This document shows positions 13,567-20,313 of a stretch of 20,330 nt of DNA, piece after piece. The stretch is from Chloroflexales bacterium (GTDB taxonomy: Bacteria; Chloroflexota; Chloroflexia; Chloroflexales; Chloroflexaceae), in the NCBI GenBank assembly GCA_013336035.1, contig JAAXUL010000032.1, forward strand, positions 1 through 20,330, written 5' to 3'. The notes beneath the pieces were generated by a model. The model did not search any database, was not told where the DNA came from, and saw only the letters and a program-made list of their open reading frames with translations. Both the position numbers and the translations under genes were made by a program. Numbering within the stretch: position 1 is the stretch's first letter; each line of letters starts with the position of its first letter.

Positions 13567-14232
13567 TTAGAAGCCTAATCCCTTTTCGCGCATCGAAAGC
13601 CAGCGACCCTTGCCCAGGATGATATGGTCAAGCACCTCCGTATCAAGGAGCTTGCCCGCCTCTACGATCTGGCGTGTCACCAGGATGTCTTCCGGGGATG
13701 CGTCAACCGCCCCGCTGGGGTGGTTGTGGCAGACGATTATCGCTGCCGCATTGAGCTTGATCGCCTCGCGGAAGACCTCGCCGATGCGCACCATCGACGC
13801 GTTGAGGCTGCCCTGGTAGACCCGGTGGACCTTCAGCACATGGTTCTTCGTGCTCAAGCAGAGCGTCCACAGCTCCTCCTGGTCGAGCAGGCCCATGCGC
13901 GCCATCAGGAAGGCGACGGCGTCGGACGGGCTCTTGACCTGGTCGCGCTGGACCGGGCGCAGCAGCTCGGCCACGAAGGTGATCAGCGCCTGCACGTCGT
14001 CGGGCACCTCGCCAATCTTCAGCGCCTCCTGCAAGTCAGCACCCGAGGCGGCGCGCTGGCGGAGTTTGCGCAGGTCGACGAAGGGGTCGAGCGCCTCGCG
14101 TAACGCCTTGACACTGGGCATCGTTGATGGTGCGGCCCCGTTGCGGCGGCGAGGCGCGCGGCCCGGGGTTGACGGCTGGTCGAGCATGGTGGCAGGCGCC
14201 GGTGGGAGCAGCATCGCCTGTTCGTAGCGCAT
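13567..14232 (-). CDS. RadC-family JAMM/MPN-domain protein
   Basis: This 221-residue protein has a complete JAMM metal site: His149-x-His151-x7-Ser159-x2-Asp162 in CHNHPSGAVDASPED, and the C-terminal DHIILGKGRWLSMREKGLGF. The RadC family is common in mobile elements, and its direct role is unsettled. The N-terminal part (1-60) is basic and Pro-rich and lacks the usual RadC helix-hairpin-helix. ATG 14232 lies at the junction with the dnaN fragment and has no ribosome binding site, so the true start may be later, for instance at the second Met of the Pro-rich part. Confidence 0.87.
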   Translation of the reverse strand: MRYEQAMLLPPAPATMLDQPSTPGRAPRRRNGAAPSTMPSVKALREALDPFVDLRKLRQRAASGADLQEALKIGEVPDDVQALITFVAELLRPVQRDQVKSPSDAVAFLMARMGLLDQEELWTLCLSTKNHVLKVHRVYQGSLNASMVRIGEVFREAIKLNAAAIIVCHNHPSGAVDASPEDILVTRQIVEAGKLLDTEVLDHIILGKGRWLSMREKGLGF

Positions 14233-14235
14233 CAA

Positions 14236-14860
14236 CGCCGGCGGCGTTGGCGCTCAGCAGCACGGTGCCAACCTGAGGGTCGGCGCCCGCCGACACACTC
14301 ACCTTGACGACGTTCTGGCTCACGCTGGCGATCAGCGCGGCCAGCTTCACCGCCCGGTTCAGCTCGCGCACGTCGAGGATGGCGCGGGTCGTGCAGCCTT
14401 TCGGCAGAATGCGCTCGACATCGGGGTACTGCCCCTCGATCAGCCGGGTTGTGAGCGTCCAGTGAGCCGTGCTAAACAGCGCCTGGGTTGCGGTGATGCT
14501 CCCGGCGGCAGCAACCAGCAGGCTCATCCCAATCTGCTCGGCCGGGTCGCCAAGCAGCCCGGCAAGCTCGCGCAGGGCCGGCGCGGGGATGATCACCTCC
14601 TGCTTCGTCGCTACCGGGACGGGCAGCGCGATCCGCTTGGTCGCCATGCGGAAGCCATCGGCGGCGGCGAGCAGGGCGCTGCTCTCGTGCAGCCGCACGT
14701 AGACCCCGGCCAGCACCGGTCGCGCATCGCTATCGGCTGCCGCGCAGACCACCTGTGGGATGGCCTCCTTGAGCGTCGCGGCGGCGAAGCAGGCCTGCGG
14801 CTCGTGATCAGGCGGAGTGTGCTGCACCACCGGGAAGTCGTCGGCCGCGGCGCCATTGAT
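14236..14860 (-). pseudogene. dnaN: beta-clamp (DnaN) fragment, N- and C-terminally truncated
   Basis: About 208 residues match the middle of the DNA polymerase III sliding clamp: the end of domain 1 (QINGAAADDFPVV), the whole of domain 2 (ARPVLAGVYVRLHESSALLAAADGFRMATKRI, typical of the DGFRLA strand), and the start of domain 3 (YPDVERILPKGCTTRAILDVRELNRAV, LLSANAAGVDA). Domain 1 proper and about the last 65 residues are missing, and no start codon fits. It sits upstream of RadC with no gap and stops at the boundary with the squalene-cyclase-like fragment. It is a broken gene, perhaps a mobile element's own clamp rather than the chromosomal one. Confidence 0.78.
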
Positions 14861-14866
14861 CTGGGT

Positions 14867-15235
14867 ATGAAGCGTGCCCTGGCCCAGGGCGCGCAGTTTC
14901 TCCTGCGCTACGACCTGGCGCAGGCCAGCTACCCCTTTACAGACCATGTGAGCGCGAGCTGGTTCAGGCTTGGCTTCCCGCTCAGCTACTGGAGCGATCT
15001 GCTGGAGACGCTTGCGGTGCTGGTGGCCCTGGGCTATGGTCCCGATTCCCGGCTCGCGGCGACCTACCGCTGGCTGCTGGACAAGCAGGATGCTGAGGGA
15101 CGCTGGAAGCTCGAGAACACGCTCAACGGGAAGATGTGGAGCGATATCGAGCGCAAAGGCCAGCCGAGCAAATGGGTCACCCTGCGTGCGCTGCGGGTGA
15201 TCAAGGCAGTGGAAGCGACGATGGTCAGCGCATGA
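14867..15235 (+). pseudogene. squalene-cyclase-like protein, C-terminal fragment
   Basis: The 122-residue frame reads ALAQGAQFLLRYDLAQASYP, then SYWSDLLETLAVLVALGYGPD, then WLLDKQDAEGRWKLENTLNG and KGQPSKWVTLRALRVIKA. Those helix-turn repeats (QDxxGRW) resemble terpene-cyclase/prenyltransferase alpha-alpha barrels. Full-length relatives have some 300 residues or more. There is no ribosome binding site at the ATG at 14867, and its 5' side abuts the dnaN fragment within about 7 bases, so it is a 3' remnant. The frame is open further left, but only across antisense of dnaN. Its end overlaps the end of the phosphotransferase gene by 11 bases (convergent). Confidence 0.7.
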
Positions 15236-16271
15236 GCTCGTCAGCGGACGGCACCAGCTGGAGCAGCGTGCCGACATCCGCCGGCGTCAACCCCACCGTG
15301 GCCGGGTCGATGCCCCAGGTCTGCCAGGCCGCGCACAGCTTGCGATAGTAGCGCAGCCCATAGGCCTGCTGCTGCGCCGGACTCACCCCGGGCCGGCGGA
15401 CGTCGCCGGCATAGCGAATCCCGTCCACGATCGCTGACTTGACGCGCTCCAGGCTGCGATAGATCGCGATCTGCGCCTGCCAGCTCGCCACATCGCCGGC
15501 GCTGCCGCTGTGGGCGAGGTAGCCGCGCACGAAGGTCTCCTCCTGCTCCGGCGCATAGCCCATCTTGTGGAAGTGGACGGCGAGATCGTAGGCCGGGTCG
15601 GCAACGAGGGCAATCTCCCAGTCGAGCAAGGTCAGCTGCTGCGTCTCCGGGTTCAGGATGAGGTTCTTGCGATGCACATCGCAGTGGCAGAGCACAAAGG
15701 GCCGTGGGCACAGCTGGCCCACCTGCGCCTCCACAACTGCGAAGGGCTGGGCCGGGATAGCCAGCGCCTGGTAGAGCGATCCGAAGCACGGCAGCCACGT
15801 GTGATAGATCGCCGCTGTGAAGCGCAGCAGGGCGTGGAGGAATTGCTGGGTCGCGGGGCTCGGCGCCAGATCGACACAGCGGTCGGCGAGCGCCCCGGGC
15901 GGGATGGCGTGCAGACGGGCAAGCTGCGCGGCGAGCTGAGGTGCGACCCAATCCGGCAGGGGCGAGCGGTCAGGGTAGACATCGTTGACCACGTGGCCGG
16001 CGATGAAGCTGTGGACGGACACATGCCCATCGTCCGCCCTGTGGAGCAGGCGCGGAGCCAGGAAGGCATGCGCCTCCAGCAGGCGCAGCACATCCGCTTC
16101 GGCAAGGCGCCGCACATCCATCACCTCGCCGCCGGCGATGGGCACCCGCACGACAGAGGGTCGCCCCTCGTGCTCGACGATGTAGTTATGGTTGTAGTAG
16201 CCCGCCAGCCGCGGCGCGGTGGCTGCCTCCGTCGCCAGGAACGCCGCGACCCACGCGAAATCGGTTGTCAT
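15225..16271 (-). CDS. aminoglycoside-phosphotransferase-family kinase
   Basis: This 348-residue protein has a eukaryotic-kinase-like fold. The catalytic loop is HCDVHRKN (His196, Asp198, Asn203), and the metal-binding Asp217 is in LLDWEIA. The N-terminal half has the ATP-binding strands (YYNHNYIVEHEGRPSVVRVP). The APH superfamily phosphorylates antibiotics, but also choline, homoserine and other small molecules, so resistance should not be assumed. The start ATG 16271 is chosen by homology with other family members; the ribosome binding site is weak (CAGGGATCAC). It lies in the 1.8-kb segment that interrupts the mobile-element operon. Confidence 0.9.
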   Translation of the reverse strand: MTTDFAWVAAFLATEAATAPRLAGYYNHNYIVEHEGRPSVVRVPIAGGEVMDVRRLAEADVLRLLEAHAFLAPRLLHRADDGHVSVHSFIAGHVVNDVYPDRSPLPDWVAPQLAAQLARLHAIPPGALADRCVDLAPSPATQQFLHALLRFTAAIYHTWLPCFGSLYQALAIPAQPFAVVEAQVGQLCPRPFVLCHCDVHRKNLILNPETQQLTLLDWEIALVADPAYDLAVHFHKMGYAPEQEETFVRGYLAHSGSAGDVASWQAQIAIYRSLERVKSAIVDGIRYAGDVRRPGVSPAQQQAYGLRYYRKLCAAWQTWGIDPATVGLTPADVGTLLQLVPSADELMR

Positions 16272-16421
16272 AGTGATCCCTGCCGGGTCGATAAATGCCT
16301 GGGGCCAGATGGTCTCAGGGCAGCCCGCCTGCAACCGCACGACCAGGAGGATATGGTAGCGGTCGATCCCGAGTCTGGCAACCGCAATCGCTCACCGGGT
16401 GGTGGACCCACTGGCGCTCAC

Positions 16422-16907
16422 CTACCACACCCCTGGCAGGAGCCGCCAGCAAACCACCTGTGCATAGCGCTGATATTCTGCGTCCTGGCGTAGCAATGCT
16501 TCTTCCCGGATGACTCGCATCCCCTGCACGGCAAGCCAGGTGATCGCCACTCCCCCGTTCCACCAGGACCAGGCGGAGAGCAGAAAGCCGCCGACGATGA
16601 GCAGGTAGGCGGCATAGATGGGATGCCGCACCACCCGGTAGAGCCAGCGTGTCTGGAGGCCGCGATGAGCTGGTTCAATAAGGACACGGCTTCCGGCGCC
16701 GAACTGCTGCGCGACGCTGGCGACCCGCGTGGCGCCGACGACCTCAGCGGTGACCCGCAGCGTCTCCAGGAGCGGGTGCCCACTGACCAGCTGCATCCGC
16801 CCCGCGCAGATCGTGGTGATCCCATAGGCCACGCCATCAGCGCGGACACGGCGCTCGAGGTCGCGGCTAAAGTTGCCAACGACGAGCACGCGACAGAGAT
16901 CCGACAT
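16422..16907 (-). pseudogene. chimeric frame: SSB-like N-terminus fused to methyltransferase C-terminus
   Basis: This 161-residue frame starts from ATG 16907, with a good ribosome binding site (AGAAGGTGA). Residues 1-83 read CRVLVVGNFSRDLERRV ... RVTAEVVGATRVASVAQQFGAGSRVLIEP, the strand order of an SSB OB-fold. Residues 84-161 begin LQTRWLYRVVRHPIYAAYLL and end REEALLRQDAEYQRYAQVVCWRLLPGVW, the C-terminal half of isoprenylcysteine methyltransferase-like proteins with membrane helices. No known protein combines these. The junction at 16658-16660 is most simply a rearrangement breakpoint that kept the frame by chance. It follows the OB-like gene by 14 bases. Confidence 0.7.
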
Positions 16908-16921
16908 CGTCTCACCTTCTC

Positions 16922-17524
16922 TCAGGTCGGCGATGGTGCCTGCCAGCTGAGCACATAGCGTAGGTAGCGGTAGGCGCCAAGCCGGGTTACCACGCCACGA
17001 ACCGCATTCCAGGTTGCGTTGACCGCCGGCGCCTCGCCGGTCGCGTGCCAGTAGATCGCGTCGGCCCAGTGGGCCAGAGGCACCAGGCGCCCCAGCCCCC
17101 CTGGACGCGCCGGCAGCACCCGCGCCTGGCGCGGGATCGTCAGCAGGGGCTGGGGCACCTGGCTCCGAGCGCGATCGACAGTGCGGATCGCCGTCACTTC
17201 GAGGAGCAGCGGCGTGTACGCCAGGGCAAGCGCCGAGCGCGGGTCGTCGGGCAAGGCATAGGCCAGGCAGGGCTGCACGCGCCTGGTGATATGCAGCCAT
17301 TGGCCGCGCCGGAGCACGGTTCCCTGGATCGCCTCGGCAGCCGCCAGGTAGACCCCGATGGTCCCGTAGCTGCGATGATGCACCCAGCTCACCAGGAGCG
17401 GGCGCGCGCCGCTGGCCGGGCGGGGCGGATGCGCACCGCGATCCGCAGGGCCGGCTGGCAGGTGGGGCAACCAGGCGCTCGTCCGCCCAATGAGGGTCAG
17501 CTGGCTGGCATCGGGAAGGCTCAC
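16922..17524 (-). CDS. OB-fold / SSB-like protein
   Basis: This 200-residue protein starts at GTG 17524, overlapping the stop of the upstream gene (GTGA), so it is translationally coupled. Segments SQLTLIGRTSAWLPHLP, PLLVSWVHHRSYGTIGVYLAA, QGTVLRRGQWLHITRRVQP and TPLLLEVTAIRTVDR follow the strand, strand, (helix) K/R-G-x, strand order of single-strand-binding OB-folds. No family name is recognised with certainty. It is the middle of three OB-like genes in one operon. A C-terminal basic helix region (WADAIYWHATGEAP...) has no clear match. Confidence 0.55.
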   Translation of the reverse strand: MSLPDASQLTLIGRTSAWLPHLPAGPADRGAHPPRPASGARPLLVSWVHHRSYGTIGVYLAAAEAIQGTVLRRGQWLHITRRVQPCLAYALPDDPRSALALAYTPLLLEVTAIRTVDRARSQVPQPLLTIPRQARVLPARPGGLGRLVPLAHWADAIYWHATGEAPAVNATWNAVRGVVTRLGAYRYLRYVLSWQAPSPT

Positions 17525-18771
17525 AGGGCCATGGGCTCATCGCCGGGGTCCGTACTGCGCGGCGGGCGTGCCCGACGCGGGCGGAGCGGACCTGGGGGAG
17601 ATGATGGAGGCTCGGCTTCGGCGGGAGCAGGCGTGCTTTCATCCGTACCGGCATCGCCATCGTCCTCGCCCTCGGCCAGCAGCATCGCCTCAACCGTGTC
17701 GCGATCCTGGGCCTCGGCCCGCAGCTCGCTATCAGGCAGCGGGGGAGCAGCAGGACGCCGCGCCGGGCGCGTGCGGCGGCGCTCGTCGGCCTCAGCGAGG
17801 AGCCGCGACCGCTCATCACGAGTCGCCGCCGTGCCGTGCAGCAGCTCGATATAGCCGACCTCAACGCGCACTCTGCGGCCGGTCAGGAGGCGCTGCTGCG
17901 CCCGCGCGATCTGGCGCTCCAGGGCCTCGGCGTTCAATGGCTGCTGACGCGAAGCAGGGGCCTGGGTCGCCTGGCGCCCCTCACGCTGGGCACGCTCCTG
18001 GGCGGCCTGGCGCTGCTGGCGAGCCGCCTCCGCGCGCTGGGACAGATCGGCATTGCGGGTCTCGAACTGAGCGCGGGTGCGCTCCAACGCTGTCTGGACC
18101 GTCGCATCCTCGAGGGCTGCGCGCGGCAGCCGGAAGGTCGCCGGGCTCAGGCGCCCCTCGATGCGTACCTTGTTGCCAGGGCGCAGCAGCGCATCGCTGT
18201 TCGGGATGACCTCCTCCTCTGCCGTGACCAGCACCTCAACCGGGATCGACTTCACCACCGGACGCACCGCCATCCCATAGGCGCCGGCGAGCACCTCGCG
18301 ATAGCGCAGGGTCACGCCGGCATAGTGCTCGACGAGGGTTCGTCGGTCGCCATACTGGCGCGCGTAGATCCGCGCGCGATCAACCACCTCGCCCTCCAGC
18401 TGGACCCAGGCCATATCAGGCACATCGTCGCCGATCTCCTGCACGCCGAGCACATCGATACGGATATCCCAGGTGCGCCGGCCGGCATCATAGGCATCGC
18501 GCTGGAACCGCTGGTCGTAGTACTCCTCCATGCCAAGCGGGCCGAGCAGGGCGATCCGCTGCCCATCGACCAGCAGGTGCTCAGCCCGGGCGCGAACGGC
18601 ATCGCTCATCGTGATCGGCAGGCGGTAGCTCGACCGGGCCGCGCTCTGCTCATCGCCGACGACCTCATTGATGCTCAGCTCGTAGCGATACTCGGCGGCG
18701 CCCAGGTCGGTAAAAATGCGCCGGCCCTCGCCACGGGCGGTGGTCAGCACGCGCACGGTGCCGACGAGCAC
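17521..18771 (-). CDS. tandem OB-fold protein with coiled coil and acidic tail
   Basis: This 416-residue protein has four parts. OB-fold 1 (about 1-115) has VLVGTVRVLT, YELSINEV, VDGQRIALLGPLGMEEYYDQRF and WDIRIDVLGVQEI, like SSB. OB-fold 2 (about 118-215) has WVQLEGEVVDRARIY and SIPVEVLVTAEEEVIPNSDALLRPGNKVRIEGRL. A Gln/Arg/Ala-rich coiled coil (about 225-275) leads to a strand (RVRVEVGYIELLHG), and a disordered acidic, Pro-rich tail (365-416) follows. It probably binds single-stranded DNA for the element. The GTG start is 2 bases after the preceding small ORF's stop. The frame is also open upstream in good coding style (PSGTPGPDGRPRSKN) but without a start codon. Confidence 0.65.
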   Translation of the reverse strand: MLVGTVRVLTTARGEGRRIFTDLGAAEYRYELSINEVVGDEQSAARSSYRLPITMSDAVRARAEHLLVDGQRIALLGPLGMEEYYDQRFQRDAYDAGRRTWDIRIDVLGVQEIGDDVPDMAWVQLEGEVVDRARIYARQYGDRRTLVEHYAGVTLRYREVLAGAYGMAVRPVVKSIPVEVLVTAEEEVIPNSDALLRPGNKVRIEGRLSPATFRLPRAALEDATVQTALERTRAQFETRNADLSQRAEAARQQRQAAQERAQREGRQATQAPASRQQPLNAEALERQIARAQQRLLTGRRVRVEVGYIELLHGTAATRDERSRLLAEADERRRTRPARRPAAPPLPDSELRAEAQDRDTVEAMLLAEGEDDGDAGTDESTPAPAEAEPPSSPPGPLRPRRARPPRSTDPGDEPMAL

Positions 18772-18773
18772 CG

Positions 18774-18983
18774 TCAGGTTCTTGCTACGCGGCCGCCCGT
18801 CCGGCCCCGGCGTCCCACTGGGCGGCCGGTCGCCATGGAGGAGAAACGGTGCCTATCCCTTCGCACACACCCTGTCCTCAGTAGCCACCCCAGACAGGAA
18901 GCACCCCAGAGCCACGCAAACCAGTCGATGATCGCCGGGCCGCCGAGTGCACCGAATACCTCATTGGCACGGTAAGCATCCAC
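18774..18983 (-). CDS. small hydrophobic hypothetical protein
   Basis: GTG 18983 opens a 69-residue frame with a hydrophobic stretch (IIDWFAWLWGASCLGWLL, about 19-36), followed by a basic, Arg/Gly-rich end. It lies between the XRE gene (13 bases) and the tandem OB gene (2 bases), which favours a real gene. The C-terminal 25 residues look like a shadow of the better-quality frame leading into the OB protein, so a frameshift between the two is an alternative. No family recognised. Confidence 0.35.
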   Translation of the reverse strand: MDAYRANEVFGALGGPAIIDWFAWLWGASCLGWLLRTGCVRRDRHRFSSMATGRPVGRRGRTGGRVART

Positions 18984-18996
18984 GGCGGTCAGCCGG

Positions 18997-19341
18997 TCAC
19001 GCCCCTCCCTCGCTATCCAGAAGCGTCTCCAGCAACGCCTGGACCGTTGGCACGAGATCAGGCCGGGCGCGGAGCGTGCCGATGATGGCAGCCAGCGCCG
19101 GATCCAGGCGCTCGCGATGGGCCTCTGGCAAGAGCTGGCTGCCGGGAATCTCCAGGGTGTCGGCGATCGTGAGCAGGGTGGCGACGTTGAGCCCGCGGAT
19201 GCCTTGCTCCCAGCGGGTCACGGTTGCGCGCGTGACCTGGAGCGCCGCAGCGAGATCGCGCTGTTTGGCGAGTGCCGCAAGCCGCTGCTCACGCAGAAGC
19301 GCCCCCACGGCGGCATCGTAGGGATGGACCACCTCGCTCAT
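18997..19341 (-). CDS. XRE-family helix-turn-helix repressor
   Basis: This 114-residue protein runs from ATG 19341 (AGGAG upstream). The HTH spans about residues 12-68: LLREQRLAALAKQRDLAAALQVTRATVTRWEQGIRGLNVATLLTIADTLEI, with VTRATVTRWEQG as the recognition helix. It is a Cro/C1-type regulator, probably of the three operators at the right edge. The start overlaps the stop of the antirepressor gene (ATGA). Repressor, antirepressor and operators at one end of an operon are the usual phage/ICE switch layout. Confidence 0.85.
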   Translation of the reverse strand: MSEVVHPYDAAVGALLREQRLAALAKQRDLAAALQVTRATVTRWEQGIRGLNVATLLTIADTLEIPGSQLLPEAHRERLDPALAAIIGTLRARPDLVPTVQALLETLLDSEGGA

Positions 19342-20168
19342 AGGAGGCGCTCCTGGCGCGGCGGGAGCGCCGTATCGTCTCCGGGCAGCAGCTCGGCGGC
19401 GCGCTGTTCCAGCCATGCCACGGCCTCGTCGAACTTCCGTGCCGGCAGCGCATCATAGCGGGGTGTGCCCAGGGCCAGCGTGAACTCGGCAAAGAGCTTG
19501 CCGAAGATGTCGGCACCAGTGCGATTCTTATAGCGCTGGGCAATGCTCTTGATCGTGCGCTGGATGTACGCCGCCTGCTCCGCGCTCACCCGCACCACCT
19601 GCTGCAGATCTTCCACGATGTCGCTCAGCTCGGTCAGGCGCTGCTCGTGGTCATCCAGTCGCAGTTCCGCCTGCTGCTGGTGGGCGAGGTAGGCGTCACG
19701 CGCCAGCTTCAGCTCGCGCAGCGCTGCCTCGAGGCGCTGCTGAAGTTGGGCGACGGCCGGGTCGGGTGAGGGCGCGGTGATCGGAGTAGAGTCGCCCAGG
19801 TAGAGGCGCGCCAGCACGGTGACCAGTTCCTGCTGGTAGCGGATCAGCTTGGGCCGTACGGCCTCGGCCACCTGGTGGGGCGAAATCGTCGCCAGGTAGA
19901 ACGGGATGTAGGTGTGCAGGAGCGCCAGCACCGAGCGCACCTGGTTGCCAATACGCGCATTGACCACGCGGAGCCCCTGCGAGAGCACCTCGTGCTCGCG
20001 GATGCGCTGGCTCTGGGCATCTGGGTCAAGCCCCATCGCCTCCCAGATCAGGCGGAGCGGCACCGCGACCCCGTCGCCTTCAAGGATGACGGCGACCAGC
20101 CGGTCGCCATCAAACTCGACGATCTCAGAGCGCGGTCGGGGGAGGCGTGGGGTTTGATCTGCATCCAT
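19338..20168 (-). CDS. phage antirepressor N-terminal-domain protein
   Basis: This 276-residue protein has an N-terminal part (about 15-130) that fits the P22 antirepressor N-terminal domain: IVEFDGDRLVAVILEGDGVAVPLRLIWEAMGLDPDAQSQRI, then VRSVLALLHTYIPFYLATISPHQVAEAVRPKLIRYQ. A long helical region (140-215), with likely coiled coil, and then a DNA- or protein-binding tail follow. Antirepressors bind and neutralise repressors. It is the first gene of the operon from the promoter at 20208-20236, with AGGTGG before ATG 20168. It overlaps the XRE gene by four bases. Confidence 0.82.
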   Translation of the reverse strand: MDADQTPRLPRPRSEIVEFDGDRLVAVILEGDGVAVPLRLIWEAMGLDPDAQSQRIREHEVLSQGLRVVNARIGNQVRSVLALLHTYIPFYLATISPHQVAEAVRPKLIRYQQELVTVLARLYLGDSTPITAPSPDPAVAQLQQRLEAALRELKLARDAYLAHQQQAELRLDDHEQRLTELSDIVEDLQQVVRVSAEQAAYIQRTIKSIAQRYKNRTGADIFGKLFAEFTLALGTPRYDALPARKFDEAVAWLEQRAAELLPGDDTALPPRQERLL

Positions 20169-20194
20169 GACCCACCTGTCATTGATTAGGGGAG

Positions 20195-20209
20195 GTTCCT
20201 TTACGGAAC
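20195..20209. promoter_or_regulatory. operator 1, GTTCC-N5-GGAAC
   Basis: GTTCCTTTACGGAAC is a 15-base perfect inverted repeat with a 5-base spacer. Its GGAAC overlaps the -10 of the operon promoter by two bases, so a bound repressor would block RNA polymerase. Confidence 0.75.
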
Positions 20210-20236
20210 ATTAGCACGGTTGAGCGGCATTGTCAA
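20208..20236 (-). promoter_or_regulatory. promoter of the antirepressor-XRE-OB operon (TTGACA-17-TAATGT)
   Basis: On the minus strand a perfect TTGACA (20236-20231) is followed 17 bases later by TAATGT (20213-20208). The site is flanked by operator 2 on the -35 side and operator 1 at the -10, so the operon is probably self-regulated by the XRE protein. Transcription would begin near 20201, about 30 bases before the antirepressor ATG. Confidence 0.75.
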
Positions 20237-20244
20237 GACTGAAA

Positions 20245-20259
20245 GTTCCACTATGGAAC
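20245..20259. promoter_or_regulatory. operator 2, GTTCC-N5-GGAAC
   Basis: GTTCCACTATGGAAC is identical in both arms to operator 1, 50 bases centre to centre, and lies just upstream of the -35. Confidence 0.75.
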
Positions 20260-20276
20260 CTAAACCTTGCTCGATA

Positions 20277-20313
20277 CCCGCTTGTAGGTTCCAATACGGA
20301 ACCCACAAGCGGG
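20277..20313. promoter_or_regulatory. operator 3 nested in a long inverted repeat
   Basis: The third copy, GTTCCAATACGGAAC (20288-20302), is extended by outer arms CCCGCTTGT (20277-20285) and ACAAGCGGG (20305-20313). The combined arms are 16 bases long with one mismatch. It is 43 bases from operator 2. It might also act as a hairpin (terminator or origin-like), but no T-run follows. Confidence 0.7.

Noticed and set aside
14462..14866. Plus-strand open frame upstream of the squalene-cyclase-like fragment
   Set aside because: It is antisense to the dnaN fragment and has no similarity to cyclases; only 14867-15235 has the QDxxGRW repeats.
15225..16271. Antibiotic-resistance gene
   Set aside because: The APH fold is shared by many small-molecule kinases; no close match to a known resistance enzyme can be claimed from the sequence alone.
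16908..17864. N-terminal extension of the chimeric SSB frame to 17864
   Set aside because: It overlaps the OB-like gene in another frame, is Arg/Pro-rich, and ATG 16907 has a strong ribosome binding site.
17836..18975. Long open frame on the plus strand (about 379 residues)
   Set aside because: It is exactly opposite the tandem OB gene and reads as low-complexity Arg/Leu/Ala-rich sequence with no domain; an antisense shadow of a GC-rich gene.
20195..20302. The three repeats as a CRISPR array
   Set aside because: The units are short palindromes (15 bases) with unequal 43- and 50-base spacing and a promoter between them; they are operators.
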